A stretch of 64,000 nt of DNA from Pseudomonas fluorescens (GCF_004683905.1 NZ_CP038438.1:5518001-5582000); one strand, 5' to 3'; positions 7,304 through 16,316 are shown, counted from the first letter of the stretch. The notes: a model not told the origin generated them from the sequence alone. Made by a program: numbers and translations.

Positions 7304-8098
7304 ATGCGTGTAGCCCTTTACCAATGTCCACCGCTGCCCCTGGAACCCGCCGCCAATTTGCATCGCCTGCAGCAACTGGCGATGGAGGCCAAGGGTGCGG
7401 ACCTGCTGGTGCTGCCGGAGATGTTCCTGACCGGCTACAACATCGGCGCCGAGGCAGTCAGTACGCTGGCCGAGGTCTACAACGGTGAATGGGCGCAACA
7501 GATCGGTCGAATCGCCAAAGCCGCCGGGCTGGCGATCGCTTACGGATACCCCGAGCGCACGGCCGACGGGCAGATCTACAACGCCGTGCAGTTGATCGAC
7601 GCGCACGGCGAGCGCCTGTGCAATTACCGCAAGACCCATCTGTTCGGCGATCTCGATCGATCGATGTTCAGCCCCGGCGAAGATGATTTTCCGGTGGTTG
7701 AACTCAACGGCTGGAAGCTCGGCTTTCTGATCTGCTACGACCTGGAGTTTCCGGAGAACGCGCGACGTCTGGCCTTGGCCGGTGCCGAGCTGATTCTGGT
7801 GCCGACGGCAAACATGATTCCGTTCGATTTCGTCGCTGACGTTACCGTGCGTTCCCGTGCCTTCGAAAACCAGTGTTACGTGGCGTACGCCAATTATTGC
7901 GGGCAGGAAGGCGAGATCCACTATTGCGGACAAAGCAGCATCGCCGCGCCGGACGGCAGCCGTATCGCCCAGGCCGGACTTGATGAAGCGTTGATCGTCG
8001 GTGAGCTGGATCGACAGTTGATGGCCGATTCCCGCGCCGCCAATCGCTACCTCAACGACCGTCGTCCCGAGCTTTACCATGCGTTGAACAAGCGCTGA
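7304..8098 (+). CDS. davA: 5-aminopentanamidase
   Basis: A nitrilase-superfamily amidase that hydrolyses 5-aminopentanamide, the DavB product, to 5-aminovalerate and ammonia. The catalytic triad is visible: E39 ('LPEMFLTG'), K110 ('YRKTHLFG') and C144 ('LICYDLEFPEN'). The 264-residue length is normal. A GAGGA motif ahead of ATG 7304 lies in the 12-bp gap behind davB. The downstream davDT genes needed to take aminovalerate to glutarate are not in the window. A gap of about 48 bp separates it from pqqF, so some read-through into the PQQ cluster is possible. Confidence 0.93.
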   Translation: MRVALYQCPPLPLEPAANLHRLQQLAMEAKGADLLVLPEMFLTGYNIGAEAVSTLAEVYNGEWAQQIGRIAKAAGLAIAYGYPERTADGQIYNAVQLIDAHGERLCNYRKTHLFGDLDRSMFSPGEDDFPVVELNGWKLGFLICYDLEFPENARRLALAGAELILVPTANMIPFDFVADVTVRSRAFENQCYVAYANYCGQEGEIHYCGQSSIAAPDGSRIAQAGLDEALIVGELDRQLMADSRAANRYLNDRRPELYHALNKR

Positions 8099-8146
8099 CC
8101 CCACCCAATCCGCTAGCATTGGCACTTCACTGTTCTGGAAGTGCCC

Positions 8147-10564
8147 ATGCCTGCGCCGACTCACCCCCGCCCCCACACTGAAACCCTGCCAAACGGCTTG
8201 CGCGTGACCCTGCGTCAGGTGCCCGGCTTGAAGCGCAGCGCCGCTGCGTTGCGGGTGGCGGCCGGTAGCCATGATGTGCCACTGGAGTGGCCGGGGCTGG
8301 CGCATTTTCTTGAGCATTTGCTGTTTCTCGGCACTGAGCGTTTTCCTGCGAGTCAGGCGCTGATGGCCTACGTGCAAAGTCACGGTGGCCAAGTGAATGC
8401 CAGTACCCGTGAACGCACCACCGACTTTTTCTTCGAACTGCCGACCTCGGCCTTCAGTGCCGGGCTCGAGCGCCTGTCAGACATGCTCGCCCAGCCGCGT
8501 GTGAATCCGCACGATCAGTTGCGCGAACGCGAAGTGCTGGACGCGGAATTTGTCGCGTGGTCGCAAGATCCCACGGCTCAGCAGGAACTGGCGCTGTACG
8601 AGGGATTGCCGGCCACACATCCGCTGCGCGGGTTTCATGCGGGAAATCGCGACAGCCTGAAAGTTGAGTTACCAGCGTTTCAACAGGCGCTGAAAGATTT
8701 CCACCGGCAGTTTTATCGCACCGGACAAATGACGCTGAGCCTGGTCGGGCCGCAGAGCATCGAGGAATTGCGCGTACTGGCGCAGCAGTTCGCCGCCGTG
8801 CTGCCGGTTGGGGATAAGGTCGAGCAAGCAGCGCCGCTGCCATTGGCGGTAAAAAGTTATCAACAGGTCGGCGAGCGAAGCGGCAATCTGTTGTTCGCTT
8901 TCGAAGCGCTGCCCGACTCGTCCGCCGAAGCGCTGGCGTTTCTCTGCCATTGGCTGAACAGCGCCAAGCCCGGCGGGCTGCTCGCCCATTTGCAGCAACA
9001 ACGCCTCGCGGACGGTTTGAAAGCCGTGCCGCCGTATCAGTTCGCCGGGCAAGCGCTGCTGCATCTGCAATTCACCACCCCAGCCGAATCCTTCAGCGCC
9101 ATTCGTGAACAGTTTCTGGACTGGTTGAGCTTCTTTGCCGCGCAACAGGACTGGGCAGCGTTGCGCGAGGAATACACCAAGCTGCGTGAGCGTCAGCAGC
9201 AAATCAGCGGCGCCCTGCAACTGGCGCGGCTCGACAGTGAACAACACGAAAACGGTCTGTCGGAAAACGGCGTGGTTGCGCTCAAACAGATCCTGCGCGA
9301 CATCGGCGTTGTGGATAACTTCAGCGACCATTGGCACCTGCCTGCCGCCAATCCTTTTCTAGGCTCCAACGAGCCTCTGGCCAACGCCGGCCTGATTCGC
9401 GGCCAGACCAGCGCCCATCGTGGCTTGCGGACTTTCGCTCAGGATCGCTCGCGCGGTCGGCGTGAGCGTTCGCCGATGCAGTTCAGCCAGGCGTTGCCGG
9501 ATCATAGCGACCACGGCGCGATTTACTTGCGTTGGCAAACGCAGGCGGCGGCCGGCACAGATCTGCAAGGCAAGCTGCGACGCAGTCTGCGGGAAACGCA
9601 GGAAGACGCGCGGCAGGCCGGCGTCGAGTTGGCGTTCAGTGCCACCGGCACTCAGTGGCTGCTGAAACTGACGGGCTTGCAGGAGCCGATGCCCAGTGTC
9701 CTGGAGCACGCGCTGAAATGTCTGACGCAAATTGACGCCGATTCAGCGAGCGCAGAGGCAGAAACACCGTTGATACCGATCCGCCAGTTGCTCAAGGCGT
9801 TGCCTGAATATTGTCTGTCATCGGCCGTCGAGTCGCACGACGTCAAACAGCTGTGGACAACTTCGCGCTGGGACGGACTGGCCCTTGGCCTCAACACACA
9901 GACGCAATCGGCCATGGGCCTGGCCCTGAGCCGCATCCCCGGCACACCGGACAATCAATTGCCGGCAGCGCCGACGATCAATACGCAACATCTGTGGAGC
10001 CACATCGACACCGCGTCCAGCGAACATGCTTTGCTAATGTTCTGCCCGAGCGCCAGTCGCGAGATCGCCGACGAAGCCGCCTGGCGCTTGCTCGCGCAGC
10101 TGTGTCAGACACCGTTCTATCAACGCCTGCGAGTCGAATTGCAATTGGGCTACGCAGTGTTCAGCGCCTTGCGACAGATGCATGGCCAGAGTGGATTGCT
10201 GTTCGGTGTGCAGTCGCCGAATACTGCGCCAGTTGAGCTGCTCGGCCATATCCAGCAGTTCCTCGAGGGCATTCCTGCGCTGATCGAAAACCTCGATGAA
10301 GAGGACTTCAACCAGCAACGCCAGTCACTCGCAGATCAGTTCGCTGAGAATCATCTGTCCGACAAGGACGCCGCCGAGCTGCTGTGGCAGGCCAAGCTCG
10401 CCGGCCACTCGTCGGATTATCTGGCGCAACTGCACACAGCCATTGGTCAACTGAAACGCTCAACATTGCTGGAGGCAGCGCAGCGGTTGCTCAACGCCAA
10501 GGGCGGCTGGCGCTGCCTGGCCAGCGCATCGTCACCCGGCGCGCCGTGGCAAGCGACAAAATGA
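8147..10564 (+). CDS. pqqF: PQQ biosynthesis peptidase PqqF (M16 family)
   Basis: PqqF is a zinc metallopeptidase of the insulysin/pitrilysin family that, in Pseudomonas, trims the PqqA peptide after the Glu-Tyr crosslink is formed. The inverted zinc motif is present as H53-F-L-E56-H57 with the downstream acidic region 'REREVLDAEF'. The 805-residue protein spans the usual tandem M16 domains. Start: ATG 8147 has GGAAG 5 nt upstream; an in-frame GTG at 8141 overlaps that Shine-Dalgarno and is less likely. It lies upstream of pqqA in the same direction, the common fluorescens-group arrangement, with a 158-bp gap that probably holds the main pqqA promoter. Confidence 0.93.
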   Translation: MPAPTHPRPHTETLPNGLRVTLRQVPGLKRSAAALRVAAGSHDVPLEWPGLAHFLEHLLFLGTERFPASQALMAYVQSHGGQVNASTRERTTDFFFELPTSAFSAGLERLSDMLAQPRVNPHDQLREREVLDAEFVAWSQDPTAQQELALYEGLPATHPLRGFHAGNRDSLKVELPAFQQALKDFHRQFYRTGQMTLSLVGPQSIEELRVLAQQFAAVLPVGDKVEQAAPLPLAVKSYQQVGERSGNLLFAFEALPDSSAEALAFLCHWLNSAKPGGLLAHLQQQRLADGLKAVPPYQFAGQALLHLQFTTPAESFSAIREQFLDWLSFFAAQQDWAALREEYTKLRERQQQISGALQLARLDSEQHENGLSENGVVALKQILRDIGVVDNFSDHWHLPAANPFLGSNEPLANAGLIRGQTSAHRGLRTFAQDRSRGRRERSPMQFSQALPDHSDHGAIYLRWQTQAAAGTDLQGKLRRSLRETQEDARQAGVELAFSATGTQWLLKLTGLQEPMPSVLEHALKCLTQIDADSASAEAETPLIPIRQLLKALPEYCLSSAVESHDVKQLWTTSRWDGLALGLNTQTQSAMGLALSRIPGTPDNQLPAAPTINTQHLWSHIDTASSEHALLMFCPSASREIADEAAWRLLAQLCQTPFYQRLRVELQLGYAVFSALRQMHGQSGLLFGVQSPNTAPVELLGHIQQFLEGIPALIENLDEEDFNQQRQSLADQFAENHLSDKDAAELLWQAKLAGHSSDYLAQLHTAIGQLKRSTLLEAAQRLLNAKGGWRCLASASSPGAPWQATK

Positions 10565-10722
10565 TCATTACCAAGGCTGCAAGGAGCTTTCTCAAAGATT
10601 CACGGGCAATACCGTTGAAATTTTGAGTAACATAGCAGCCTAACTATTTGGAACATCCCGGCGCGGCCATGGACTATAACTATGGACAGCGCTATCCCAC
10701 CCACCCAATGAGGAGTCACCCT

Positions 10723-10797
10723 ATGTCCTGGACAAAACCGGCTTACACCGACCTGCGTATCGGCTTCGAAGTCACCATGTACTTCGCCAGCCGCTGA
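10723..10797 (+). CDS. pqqA: PQQ precursor peptide PqqA
   Basis: A 24-residue ribosomal peptide that is the substrate for the cofactor pyrroloquinoline quinone. It contains the essential pair E16 and Y20 in '[10 protein letters not shown]'; PqqE crosslinks these side chains and the remainder is discarded. AGGAG lies 8 nt before ATG 10723. The gene is too short for routine ORF calling but its motif and place between pqqF and pqqB are unambiguous. A hairpin-T structure follows it, consistent with pqqA being made in excess over the enzymes. Confidence 0.97.
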
Positions 10798-10823
10798 GTT
10801 CTGCCTACGCAGACTTGCAGTGC

Positions 10824-10855
10824 AACGCCTCGGCTCGCCGGGGCGTTTTATTTTC
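10824..10855 (+). terminator. Attenuator-like hairpin between pqqA and pqqB
   Basis: Stem AACGCCTCGG / CCGGGGCGTT (10 bp, one G-U) with a 4-nt loop followed by TTATTTT, 27 bp after the pqqA stop. It should end most transcripts after pqqA while letting some continue into pqqB-E. Confidence 0.8.
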
Positions 10856-10878
10856 AGCGTTGAAAGATGGGAGCGTTC

Positions 10879-11790
10879 ATGTTCGTCCAGATTCTGGGTT
10901 CGGCCGCCGGTGGCGGATTTCCGCAGTGGAACTGCAACTGCGTCAATTGCGCAGGCTTTCGCGACGGCAGCCTGAATGCCAAGGCCCGCACCCAATCGTC
11001 CATCGCGATTTCCGATGATGGCGTGAACTGGGTGCTGTGCAATGCTTCGCCGGACATCCGCGCGCAACTGCAGAGCTTCGCCCCGATGCAACCGGGCCGT
11101 GCACTGCGCGACACCGGCATCAGCGCGATCATCCTGATGGACAGCCAGATCGACCACACCACCGGCCTGCTCAGCCTGCGCGAAGGCTGCCCGCATCAGG
11201 TCTGGTGCACGGACATGGTTCACGAAGATTTGAGCACCGGTTTCCCGCTGTTCAAGATGCTTACCCACTGGAACGGCGGTTTGAGCTGGAATCGCATCGA
11301 GCTCGACCAGAGCTTCACTGTCGCTGCCTGCCCGAACCTGCGCTTCACCCCGCTGCCGTTGCGCAGCGCCGCGCCACCGTATTCGCCGCACCGTTTCGAC
11401 CCGCACCCGGGCGACAACATCGGCCTGATCGTCGAAGACATGAACACCGGCGGCAAACTGTTCTATGCACCGGGACTCGGCAAGGTCGACGCACCGCTGC
11501 TGGAAATCATGGCCGCCAGTGATTGCCTGCTGGTGGACGGAACGCTGTGGGATGACGATGAAATGCAGCGCCGTGGCGTCGGCACCCGCACCGGTCGCGA
11601 GATGGGCCACCTGGCGCAGAACGGCCCCGGCGGCATGCTCGAAGTGCTGGAGCAGTTGCCCGAGCAGCGCAAGGTGCTTATCCACATCAACAACACCAAC
11701 CCGATTCTCGATGAAGATTCGCCGGAGCGCGCGGAGCTGGCGCGGCGTAATGTTGAAGTGGCTTATGACGGCATGAGTATTGTGCTGTAG
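10879..11790 (+). CDS. pqqB: PQQ biosynthesis protein PqqB
   Basis: A metallo-beta-lactamase-fold protein of 303 residues, thought to act as an iron hydroxylase on the tyrosine part of processed PqqA. The start 'MFVQILGSAAGGGFPQWNC' carries the typical PqqB Cys cluster (NCNCVNC) and 'DSQIDHTTG' supplies the metal-site Asp/His. Start ATG 10879 follows GGGAG by 5 nt and matches the family N-terminus; the in-frame ATG at 10867 would add four residues and has no better ribosome site. A REPIN separates it from pqqC. Confidence 0.95.
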   Translation: MFVQILGSAAGGGFPQWNCNCVNCAGFRDGSLNAKARTQSSIAISDDGVNWVLCNASPDIRAQLQSFAPMQPGRALRDTGISAIILMDSQIDHTTGLLSLREGCPHQVWCTDMVHEDLSTGFPLFKMLTHWNGGLSWNRIELDQSFTVAACPNLRFTPLPLRSAAPPYSPHRFDPHPGDNIGLIVEDMNTGGKLFYAPGLGKVDAPLLEIMAASDCLLVDGTLWDDDEMQRRGVGTRTGREMGHLAQNGPGGMLEVLEQLPEQRKVLIHINNTNPILDEDSPERAELARRNVEVAYDGMSIVL

Positions 11791-11799
11791 CGGATGGCC

Positions 11800-11875
11800 C
11801 CATCGCTGGCAAGCCAGCTCCCACAGGATTCTGTGGCGTTCACAAACCCTGTGGGAGCGAGCTTGCTCGCGAAGA
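11800..11875. repeat. REPIN, family A, inside the pqq operon
   Basis: Two inverted copies of a GAGCGAGCTTGCTCGCGA-type REP (left copy diverged, TCGCTGGCAAGCCAGCTCCC) around a short spacer, located between pqqB and pqqC. It could form a long hairpin in the polycistronic mRNA. Confidence 0.8.
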
Positions 11876-11925
11876 CGTCCGAACAGACACCCAGTATTCC
11901 AACGGTTGTTCCCCGGAGAACCGCA

Positions 11926-12678
11926 ATGACCGACACCCCGCTGTCCCCCAGCGAATTCGAAGCCGCCCTGCGCGCCAAAGGCGCCTACTACCACATCTAC
12001 CACCCGTATCACGTGGCGATGTACGAAGGCCGTGCCACCCGCGAGCAGATTCAGGGCTGGGTCGCCAACCGCTTCTACTATCAGGTGAACATCCCCCTGA
12101 AAGACGCGGCGATCCTCGCCAATTGCCCGGATCGCGAGATTCGCCGCGAGTGGATTCAACGCCTGCTCGACCACGATGGCGCCCCCGGTGAAGACGGTGG
12201 CATTGAAGCCTGGCTGCGTCTCGGTCAGGCGGTCGGCCTCGACCCGGATCAGCTGCGCTCCCAGGAACTGGTGCTGCCCGGCGTGCGTTTCGCCGTCGAC
12301 GCTTACGTCAACTTCGCCCGCCGCGCCAGTTGGCAGGAAGCCGCCAGCAGCTCGCTGACCGAACTGTTCGCGCCGCAGATCCACCAGTCGCGTCTCGACA
12401 GCTGGCCGCAGCATTACCCGTGGATCGACCCGGCCGGTTACGAATATTTCCGCACTCGCCTGGGTCAAGCGCGGCGCGATGTCGAGCACGGTCTGGCGAT
12501 CACGCTCGAGCACTACAAGACCCGCGAGGGTCAGGAGCGCATGCTGGAAATTCTCCAGTTCAAACTGGACATTCTTTGGAGCATGCTCGATGCCATGAGC
12601 ATGGCTTACGAACTGAACCGCCCGCCCTATCACAGCGTCACCGAGCAGCGGGTCTGGCACAAAGGAATCACCTTATGA
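11926..12678 (+). CDS. pqqC: Pyrroloquinoline-quinone synthase PqqC
   Basis: PqqC is the cofactor-less oxidase that carries out the last ring closure and eight-electron oxidation of AHQQ to PQQ. The 250-residue all-helical protein begins 'MTDTPLSPSEFEAALRAKG' and has the conserved 'YHIYHPYHVAMYEG' and 'NRFYYQVNIPLKDAA' helices with active-site His, Tyr and Arg residues. The start at ATG 11926 has GGAG upstream; the frame is open further upstream but that part runs through the REPIN and is not coding. Its stop overlaps the pqqD start (ATGA). Confidence 0.96.
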   Translation: MTDTPLSPSEFEAALRAKGAYYHIYHPYHVAMYEGRATREQIQGWVANRFYYQVNIPLKDAAILANCPDREIRREWIQRLLDHDGAPGEDGGIEAWLRLGQAVGLDPDQLRSQELVLPGVRFAVDAYVNFARRASWQEAASSSLTELFAPQIHQSRLDSWPQHYPWIDPAGYEYFRTRLGQARRDVEHGLAITLEHYKTREGQERMLEILQFKLDILWSMLDAMSMAYELNRPPYHSVTEQRVWHKGITL

Positions 12679-12950
12679 GTTTTGATCGCAGCAAGATCCC
12701 GACCTGGCGTCCCGGCTACCGTTTTCAGTACGAACCGGCGCAAAAAGGTCACGTGCTGCTCTACCCCGAGGGCATGATCAAGCTCAACGACAGCGCCGCG
12801 CTGATCGGCGGTTTGATCGACGGTGAACGCGATGTCGCGGCGATCATCGCCAAACTCGACGAGCAGTTCCCCGGCGTGCCCGAGCTCGGTGAAGACATCG
12901 AGCAATTCATGGAGGTTGCCCGTGCGCAGCACTGGATCGAACTTGCCTGA
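12675..12950 (+). CDS. pqqD: PqqA-binding protein PqqD
   Basis: PqqD is the 91-residue peptide chaperone (RiPP recognition element) that binds PqqA and presents it to PqqE. The sequence starts 'MSFDRSKIPTWRPGYRFQY' and has the winged-helix fold pattern with 'YPEGMIKLNDSAALI'. ATG 12675 overlaps the pqqC stop by 4 bp. Its 3' end overlaps pqqE by 29 bp in another frame, which fits tight stoichiometric coupling of the D and E proteins. Confidence 0.95.
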   Translation: MSFDRSKIPTWRPGYRFQYEPAQKGHVLLYPEGMIKLNDSAALIGGLIDGERDVAAIIAKLDEQFPGVPELGEDIEQFMEVARAQHWIELA

Positions 12951-14094
12951 GGCATCGGTGCAAGTACCGCCAAAACCTGAAGTCGGCCTGCCGCTGTGGT
13001 TGCTCGCCGAGCTGACTTACCGCTGCCCGCTGCAATGCCCGTACTGCTCCAATCCGCTGGATTTCGCCGAGCAGGGCAAAGAGCTGAGCACCGAGCAGTG
13101 GATCAAGGTGTTCCGCGAAGCGCGGGAGATGGGCGCGGCGCAACTGGGCTTTTCCGGTGGCGAACCGCTGGTACGTCAAGACCTCGCCGAACTGATCCGT
13201 GAAGCGCGACAGTTGGGTTTCTACACCAACCTGATCACTTCCGGCATCGGCCTCACCGAGCAGAAGATCAGCGACTTCAAAAAGGCTGGTCTCGATCACA
13301 TCCAGATCAGTTTCCAGGCCAGCGACGAGCAAGTGAACAACCTGCTCGCCGGCTCGAAAAAAGCCTTCGCGCAGAAACTGGAAATGGCTCGTGCAGTGAA
13401 GGCCCACGGCTATCCGATGGTGCTGAACTTCGTCACCCACCGGCACAACATCGACAAGATCGACCGCATCATCGAGCTGTGTATTGCGCTCGAAGCGGAC
13501 TTCGTCGAACTCGCCACCTGCCAGTTCTACGGCTGGGCACAGCTCAACCGTGTCGGCCTGTTGCCGACCAAAGAGCAACTGGTGCGCGCCGAACGCATCA
13601 CCAACGAATACCGCGCCAAACTGGAAGCCGAAGGGCATCCGTGCAAGCTGATTTTCGTCACCCCGGACTACTACGAAGAACGCCCGAAAGCCTGCATGAA
13701 CGGCTGGGGCAGCATCTTTCTGACGGTTACCCCGGACGGCACTGCCCTGCCCTGTCATGGCGCCCGACAGCTGCCGGTACAATTTCCCAACGTGCGCGAC
13801 CACAGCATGCAGCATATCTGGTACGACTCGTTCGGCTTCAACCGCTTTCGCGGTTACGACTGGATGCCCGAGCCGTGCCGCTCGTGCGACGAGAAGGAAC
13901 AGGACTTCGGCGGCTGCCGCTGTCAGGCGTTCATGCTCACGGGGGACGCGAGCAATGCCGACCCGGTGTGCAGCAAGTCCGACCATCACGGCGTGATTCT
14001 CAAGGCCCGCGAAGAAGCCGAGACCGCCACTCAGACCATCGAACAACTGGCCTTCCGTAATGAACGAAACTCACGCCTCATCGCCAAGGGCTGA
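12922..14094 (+). CDS. pqqE: PqqA peptide cyclase PqqE (radical SAM)
   Basis: A radical SAM/SPASM enzyme that forms the C-C bond between Glu and Tyr of PqqA. The SAM-cluster motif is C35-x3-C39-x2-C42 ('CPLQCPYC'), and the C-terminal SPASM region carries 'CHGAR', 'CRSCDEKEQDFGGCRC' and a final Cys for auxiliary clusters. I choose GTG 12922, which has GGAGG 6 nt upstream and gives 390 residues, the normal length; the open frame continues upstream only through pqqD in a shadow frame. Overlaps pqqD by 29 bp and the S9 peptidase gene by 35 bp. Confidence 0.95.
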   Translation: MRSTGSNLPEASVQVPPKPEVGLPLWLLAELTYRCPLQCPYCSNPLDFAEQGKELSTEQWIKVFREAREMGAAQLGFSGGEPLVRQDLAELIREARQLGFYTNLITSGIGLTEQKISDFKKAGLDHIQISFQASDEQVNNLLAGSKKAFAQKLEMARAVKAHGYPMVLNFVTHRHNIDKIDRIIELCIALEADFVELATCQFYGWAQLNRVGLLPTKEQLVRAERITNEYRAKLEAEGHPCKLIFVTPDYYEERPKACMNGWGSIFLTVTPDGTALPCHGARQLPVQFPNVRDHSMQHIWYDSFGFNRFRGYDWMPEPCRSCDEKEQDFGGCRCQAFMLTGDASNADPVCSKSDHHGVILKAREEAETATQTIEQLAFRNERNSRLIAKG

Positions 14095-15871
14095 GCCTTT
14101 CAGCGCCGCCCAGGCTGTCGCCGCCGGAATGGATTTCGCCGAACTGCAACTCGGTGCCCACGGTTTGTTCTGGAATGAATATCGCCCCGAAGATGCTGCG
14201 TGCCGGATCTGGCACTGGCGCGACGGCGCGGCGAAATGTCTGACGCCGGATGGCTTCAGCGTGCGTAGCCGGGTGTACGAATATGGCGGTGGCGCGTTTT
14301 GTCTGACGCCGGACGGGGTGGTTTTCGTCAATGAGGCGGATCAGCAGTTGTATCGGCAGGCGCTGGATGGCGCGCCCGAGGTGCTGACTTCTGGCGAGTG
14401 TCGTTATGGCGATCTGCATTTTGCGTTCGGCCAAGTGCTGGCGGTCGAGGAACTGCGCGACCAGCATCGGCTGGTAGCGATTGATCTGGCTGATGGCACG
14501 CGGCATTTGCTGGCGGAAGGTGCTGACTTTTACGCTGCGCCGACCATCAGCCCGGACGGTTCGCGACTGGCCTGGATCGAGTGGAGTCGGCCGCATCAGC
14601 CTTGGACATCCACCCGATTGATGGTTGCCGAGCGTCTGGCTGAGGGTGGCTTCGGCGCACCGCATTGCGTGGCGGGGGCTGACCTTGAAGAGTCGATCCA
14701 GCAACCGCGATTTGACGCGAAAGGACGCCTGTTGTGCCTGACTGATCGCGGCGGATTCTGGCAGCCGTGGGGCGAAACGTCCGACGGTTTGCAGCGACTG
14801 CCCTGTGCCGAAGCCGATCATGCGCCCGCCCCGTGGCAGATGGGTGGCAGTACCTGGTTGCCGGTAGGCGATTCGTTTCTGGCAAGTTGGAGCGAAGGCG
14901 GTTTTGGTCGCCTGGCGCTCGACGGCGAAGACTTTACCGGCGACTACAGCCGCTTTCGGCATCTGGCGCTGGATCAGCAATTCATCTACTGCATCGCCGC
15001 CTCGCCCATCAGTCCTTCGGCCGTGATCGCTATTGATCGCACCACCCACTCGGTGCAAGTGCTGGCCGGGGGTGTTGCACCTTTGCCAGCGGAGCGCATC
15101 AGCCGTCCGCAGACCTTGCGCTACCCGAGCGGCAGCGGTGAGGCTCACGGCTTCTTTTATCCGGCGATGAACGATGAAGTGCGACCGCCACTGATGGTGT
15201 TCATCCACGGCGGTCCGACCTCGGCCTGCTACCCGATGCTCGACCCGCGCATTCAGTACTGGACGCAGCGTGGTTTCGCCGTCGCCGACCTCAACTATCG
15301 CGGCAGCAGCGGTTACGGTCGCGAATATCGTCAGGCGTTGCATCTGAGTTGGGGTGAGGTGGATGTCGAGGACGCCTGCGCAGTGGTGGCATATCTGGCC
15401 GAGCAAGGTCTGATCGACGGCGAGCGCGCGTTTATCCGCGGCGGCAGCGCCGGGGGTTACACCACGTTATGCGCGTTGGCGTTTCAGCAGGTGTTCCGCG
15501 CGGGCGCCAGCCTCTATGGCGTCAGCGACCCGGTGGCACTCGCCCGGGCGACCCACAAGTTTGAAGGTGATTATCTCGACTGGCTGATCGGCGATCCCGG
15601 ACAGGATGCCGAGCGCTACGCCGCCCGCACGCCGCTACTGCATGCGAGCAACATCCGTGTGCCGGTGATTTTCTTCCAGGGTGAACTGGATGCGGTGGTG
15701 GTGCCGCAACAGACCCGCGACATGGTCGCGGCGCTGGAGCAAAACGGCATCCCGGTCGAGGCGCATTACTACGCCGAGGAGCGCCATGGCTTTCGCCGCG
15801 CGGTGAATCAAGCGCATGCGCTGGAGCAGGAGTGGAAGTTTTATCGGCGGGTGATGGGGTTGGCGGACTAA
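14060..15871 (+). CDS. S9 prolyl oligopeptidase family protein, coupled to pqqE
   Basis: A 603-residue serine peptidase with an N-terminal beta-propeller (about 30-360) and a C-terminal alpha/beta hydrolase domain. The catalytic residues are visible: Ser in 'GGSAGGYTTL', Asp in 'GELDAVV' and His in 'ERHGFR'. It overlaps pqqE by 35 bp, so it is made from the pqq transcript. A prolyl-oligopeptidase-like gene (called pqqM in one P. fluorescens study, as I recall) commonly follows pqqE in fluorescent pseudomonads, yet it is not required in the core pathway; processing of peptide remnants is only a guess. Start ATG 14060 lacks a strong Shine-Dalgarno, as expected for a coupled gene. Confidence 0.88.
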   Translation: MNETHASSPRAEPFSAAQAVAAGMDFAELQLGAHGLFWNEYRPEDAACRIWHWRDGAAKCLTPDGFSVRSRVYEYGGGAFCLTPDGVVFVNEADQQLYRQALDGAPEVLTSGECRYGDLHFAFGQVLAVEELRDQHRLVAIDLADGTRHLLAEGADFYAAPTISPDGSRLAWIEWSRPHQPWTSTRLMVAERLAEGGFGAPHCVAGADLEESIQQPRFDAKGRLLCLTDRGGFWQPWGETSDGLQRLPCAEADHAPAPWQMGGSTWLPVGDSFLASWSEGGFGRLALDGEDFTGDYSRFRHLALDQQFIYCIAASPISPSAVIAIDRTTHSVQVLAGGVAPLPAERISRPQTLRYPSGSGEAHGFFYPAMNDEVRPPLMVFIHGGPTSACYPMLDPRIQYWTQRGFAVADLNYRGSSGYGREYRQALHLSWGEVDVEDACAVVAYLAEQGLIDGERAFIRGGSAGGYTTLCALAFQQVFRAGASLYGVSDPVALARATHKFEGDYLDWLIGDPGQDAERYAARTPLLHASNIRVPVIFFQGELDAVVVPQQTRDMVAALEQNGIPVEAHYYAEERHGFRRAVNQAHALEQEWKFYRRVMGLAD

Positions 15872-15904
15872 GCGCCGCATTTACATTTCAAAATAGCGGT
15901 GCCC

Positions 15905-15984
15905 CTATCGCGAGCAGGCTCACTCCTACAGTTGACCGTGTTCACAACACAAATCCCCTGTGGGAGTGAGCCTGCTCGCGACGG
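15905..15984. repeat. REPIN, family B
   Basis: Two inverted copies of GCGAGCAGGCTCACTCC around a 30-bp spacer, between the convergent S9 peptidase and YqaE genes. Confidence 0.88.
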
Positions 15985-16007
15985 CTTTTTATCTGACTCG
16001 GCAATAC

Positions 16008-16166
16008 TCAGCGCTTGGCGATGATGTACACCGCATGCACGATCCCCGGGATATAGCCGCACAGCGTCAGCAGAATGTTCAGCCAGAACGCCCCGCCGAA
16101 CCCGACCTGCAGAAACACACCCAGTGGCGGCAATAGAATAGCGATGATGATACGAATGAAGTCCAT
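16008..16166 (-). CDS. YqaE/Pmp3 family small membrane protein
   Basis: A 52-residue peptide made of two transmembrane helices joined by a Pro/Gly turn: 'IIIAILLPPLGVFLQVG' and 'FWLNILLTLCGYIPGIVHA', the signature of the UPF0057/Pmp3/YqaE family found in bacteria, fungi and plants. These proteins sit in the inner membrane and are often stress-induced; their mechanism is poorly known. ATG 16166 is preceded by AGGAG at 6 nt. A longer ORF in another frame on the same strand covers this interval, but this short frame carries the recognisable protein. Confidence 0.92.
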   Translation of the reverse strand: MDFIRIIIAILLPPLGVFLQVGFGGAFWLNILLTLCGYIPGIVHAVYIIAKR

Positions 16167-16275
16167 GGGTCAGCTCCTGAATGGGGGTTGGCTCACATGA
16201 GCCATACAAGCTAATCGACCTGCGCCGTTCTTCAGGGTTCAGTGCAAACGCCATTTGATCGCCACCATCGGGCAC

Positions 16276-16316
16276 AAAAAAACGCCCCACGCCAAAAGAA
16301 TCAGGCGTGAGGCGTG
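16276..16316 (-). terminator. Rho-independent terminator of the aminotransferase gene
   Basis: Interrupted stem ACGCC-C-CACGCC / GGCGTG-A-GGCGT with a run of seven A on the left (T on the minus strand), about 50 bp beyond the stop of the aminotransferase gene. Confidence 0.75.

Noticed and set aside
11794..11925. Upstream extension of pqqC to 11794
   Set aside because: The added residues are encoded by the REPIN; ATG 11926 has a ribosome site and the family N-terminus.
10600..12660. A 686-codon minus-strand ORF across pqqA-B-C
   Set aside because: It runs through three recognised pqq genes and a REPIN and has the low-complexity composition of an antisense shadow.
15868..16290. 140-codon minus ORF covering the YqaE region
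   Set aside because: Different frame from the recognisable 52-residue YqaE/Pmp3 peptide, and it includes REPIN sequence.
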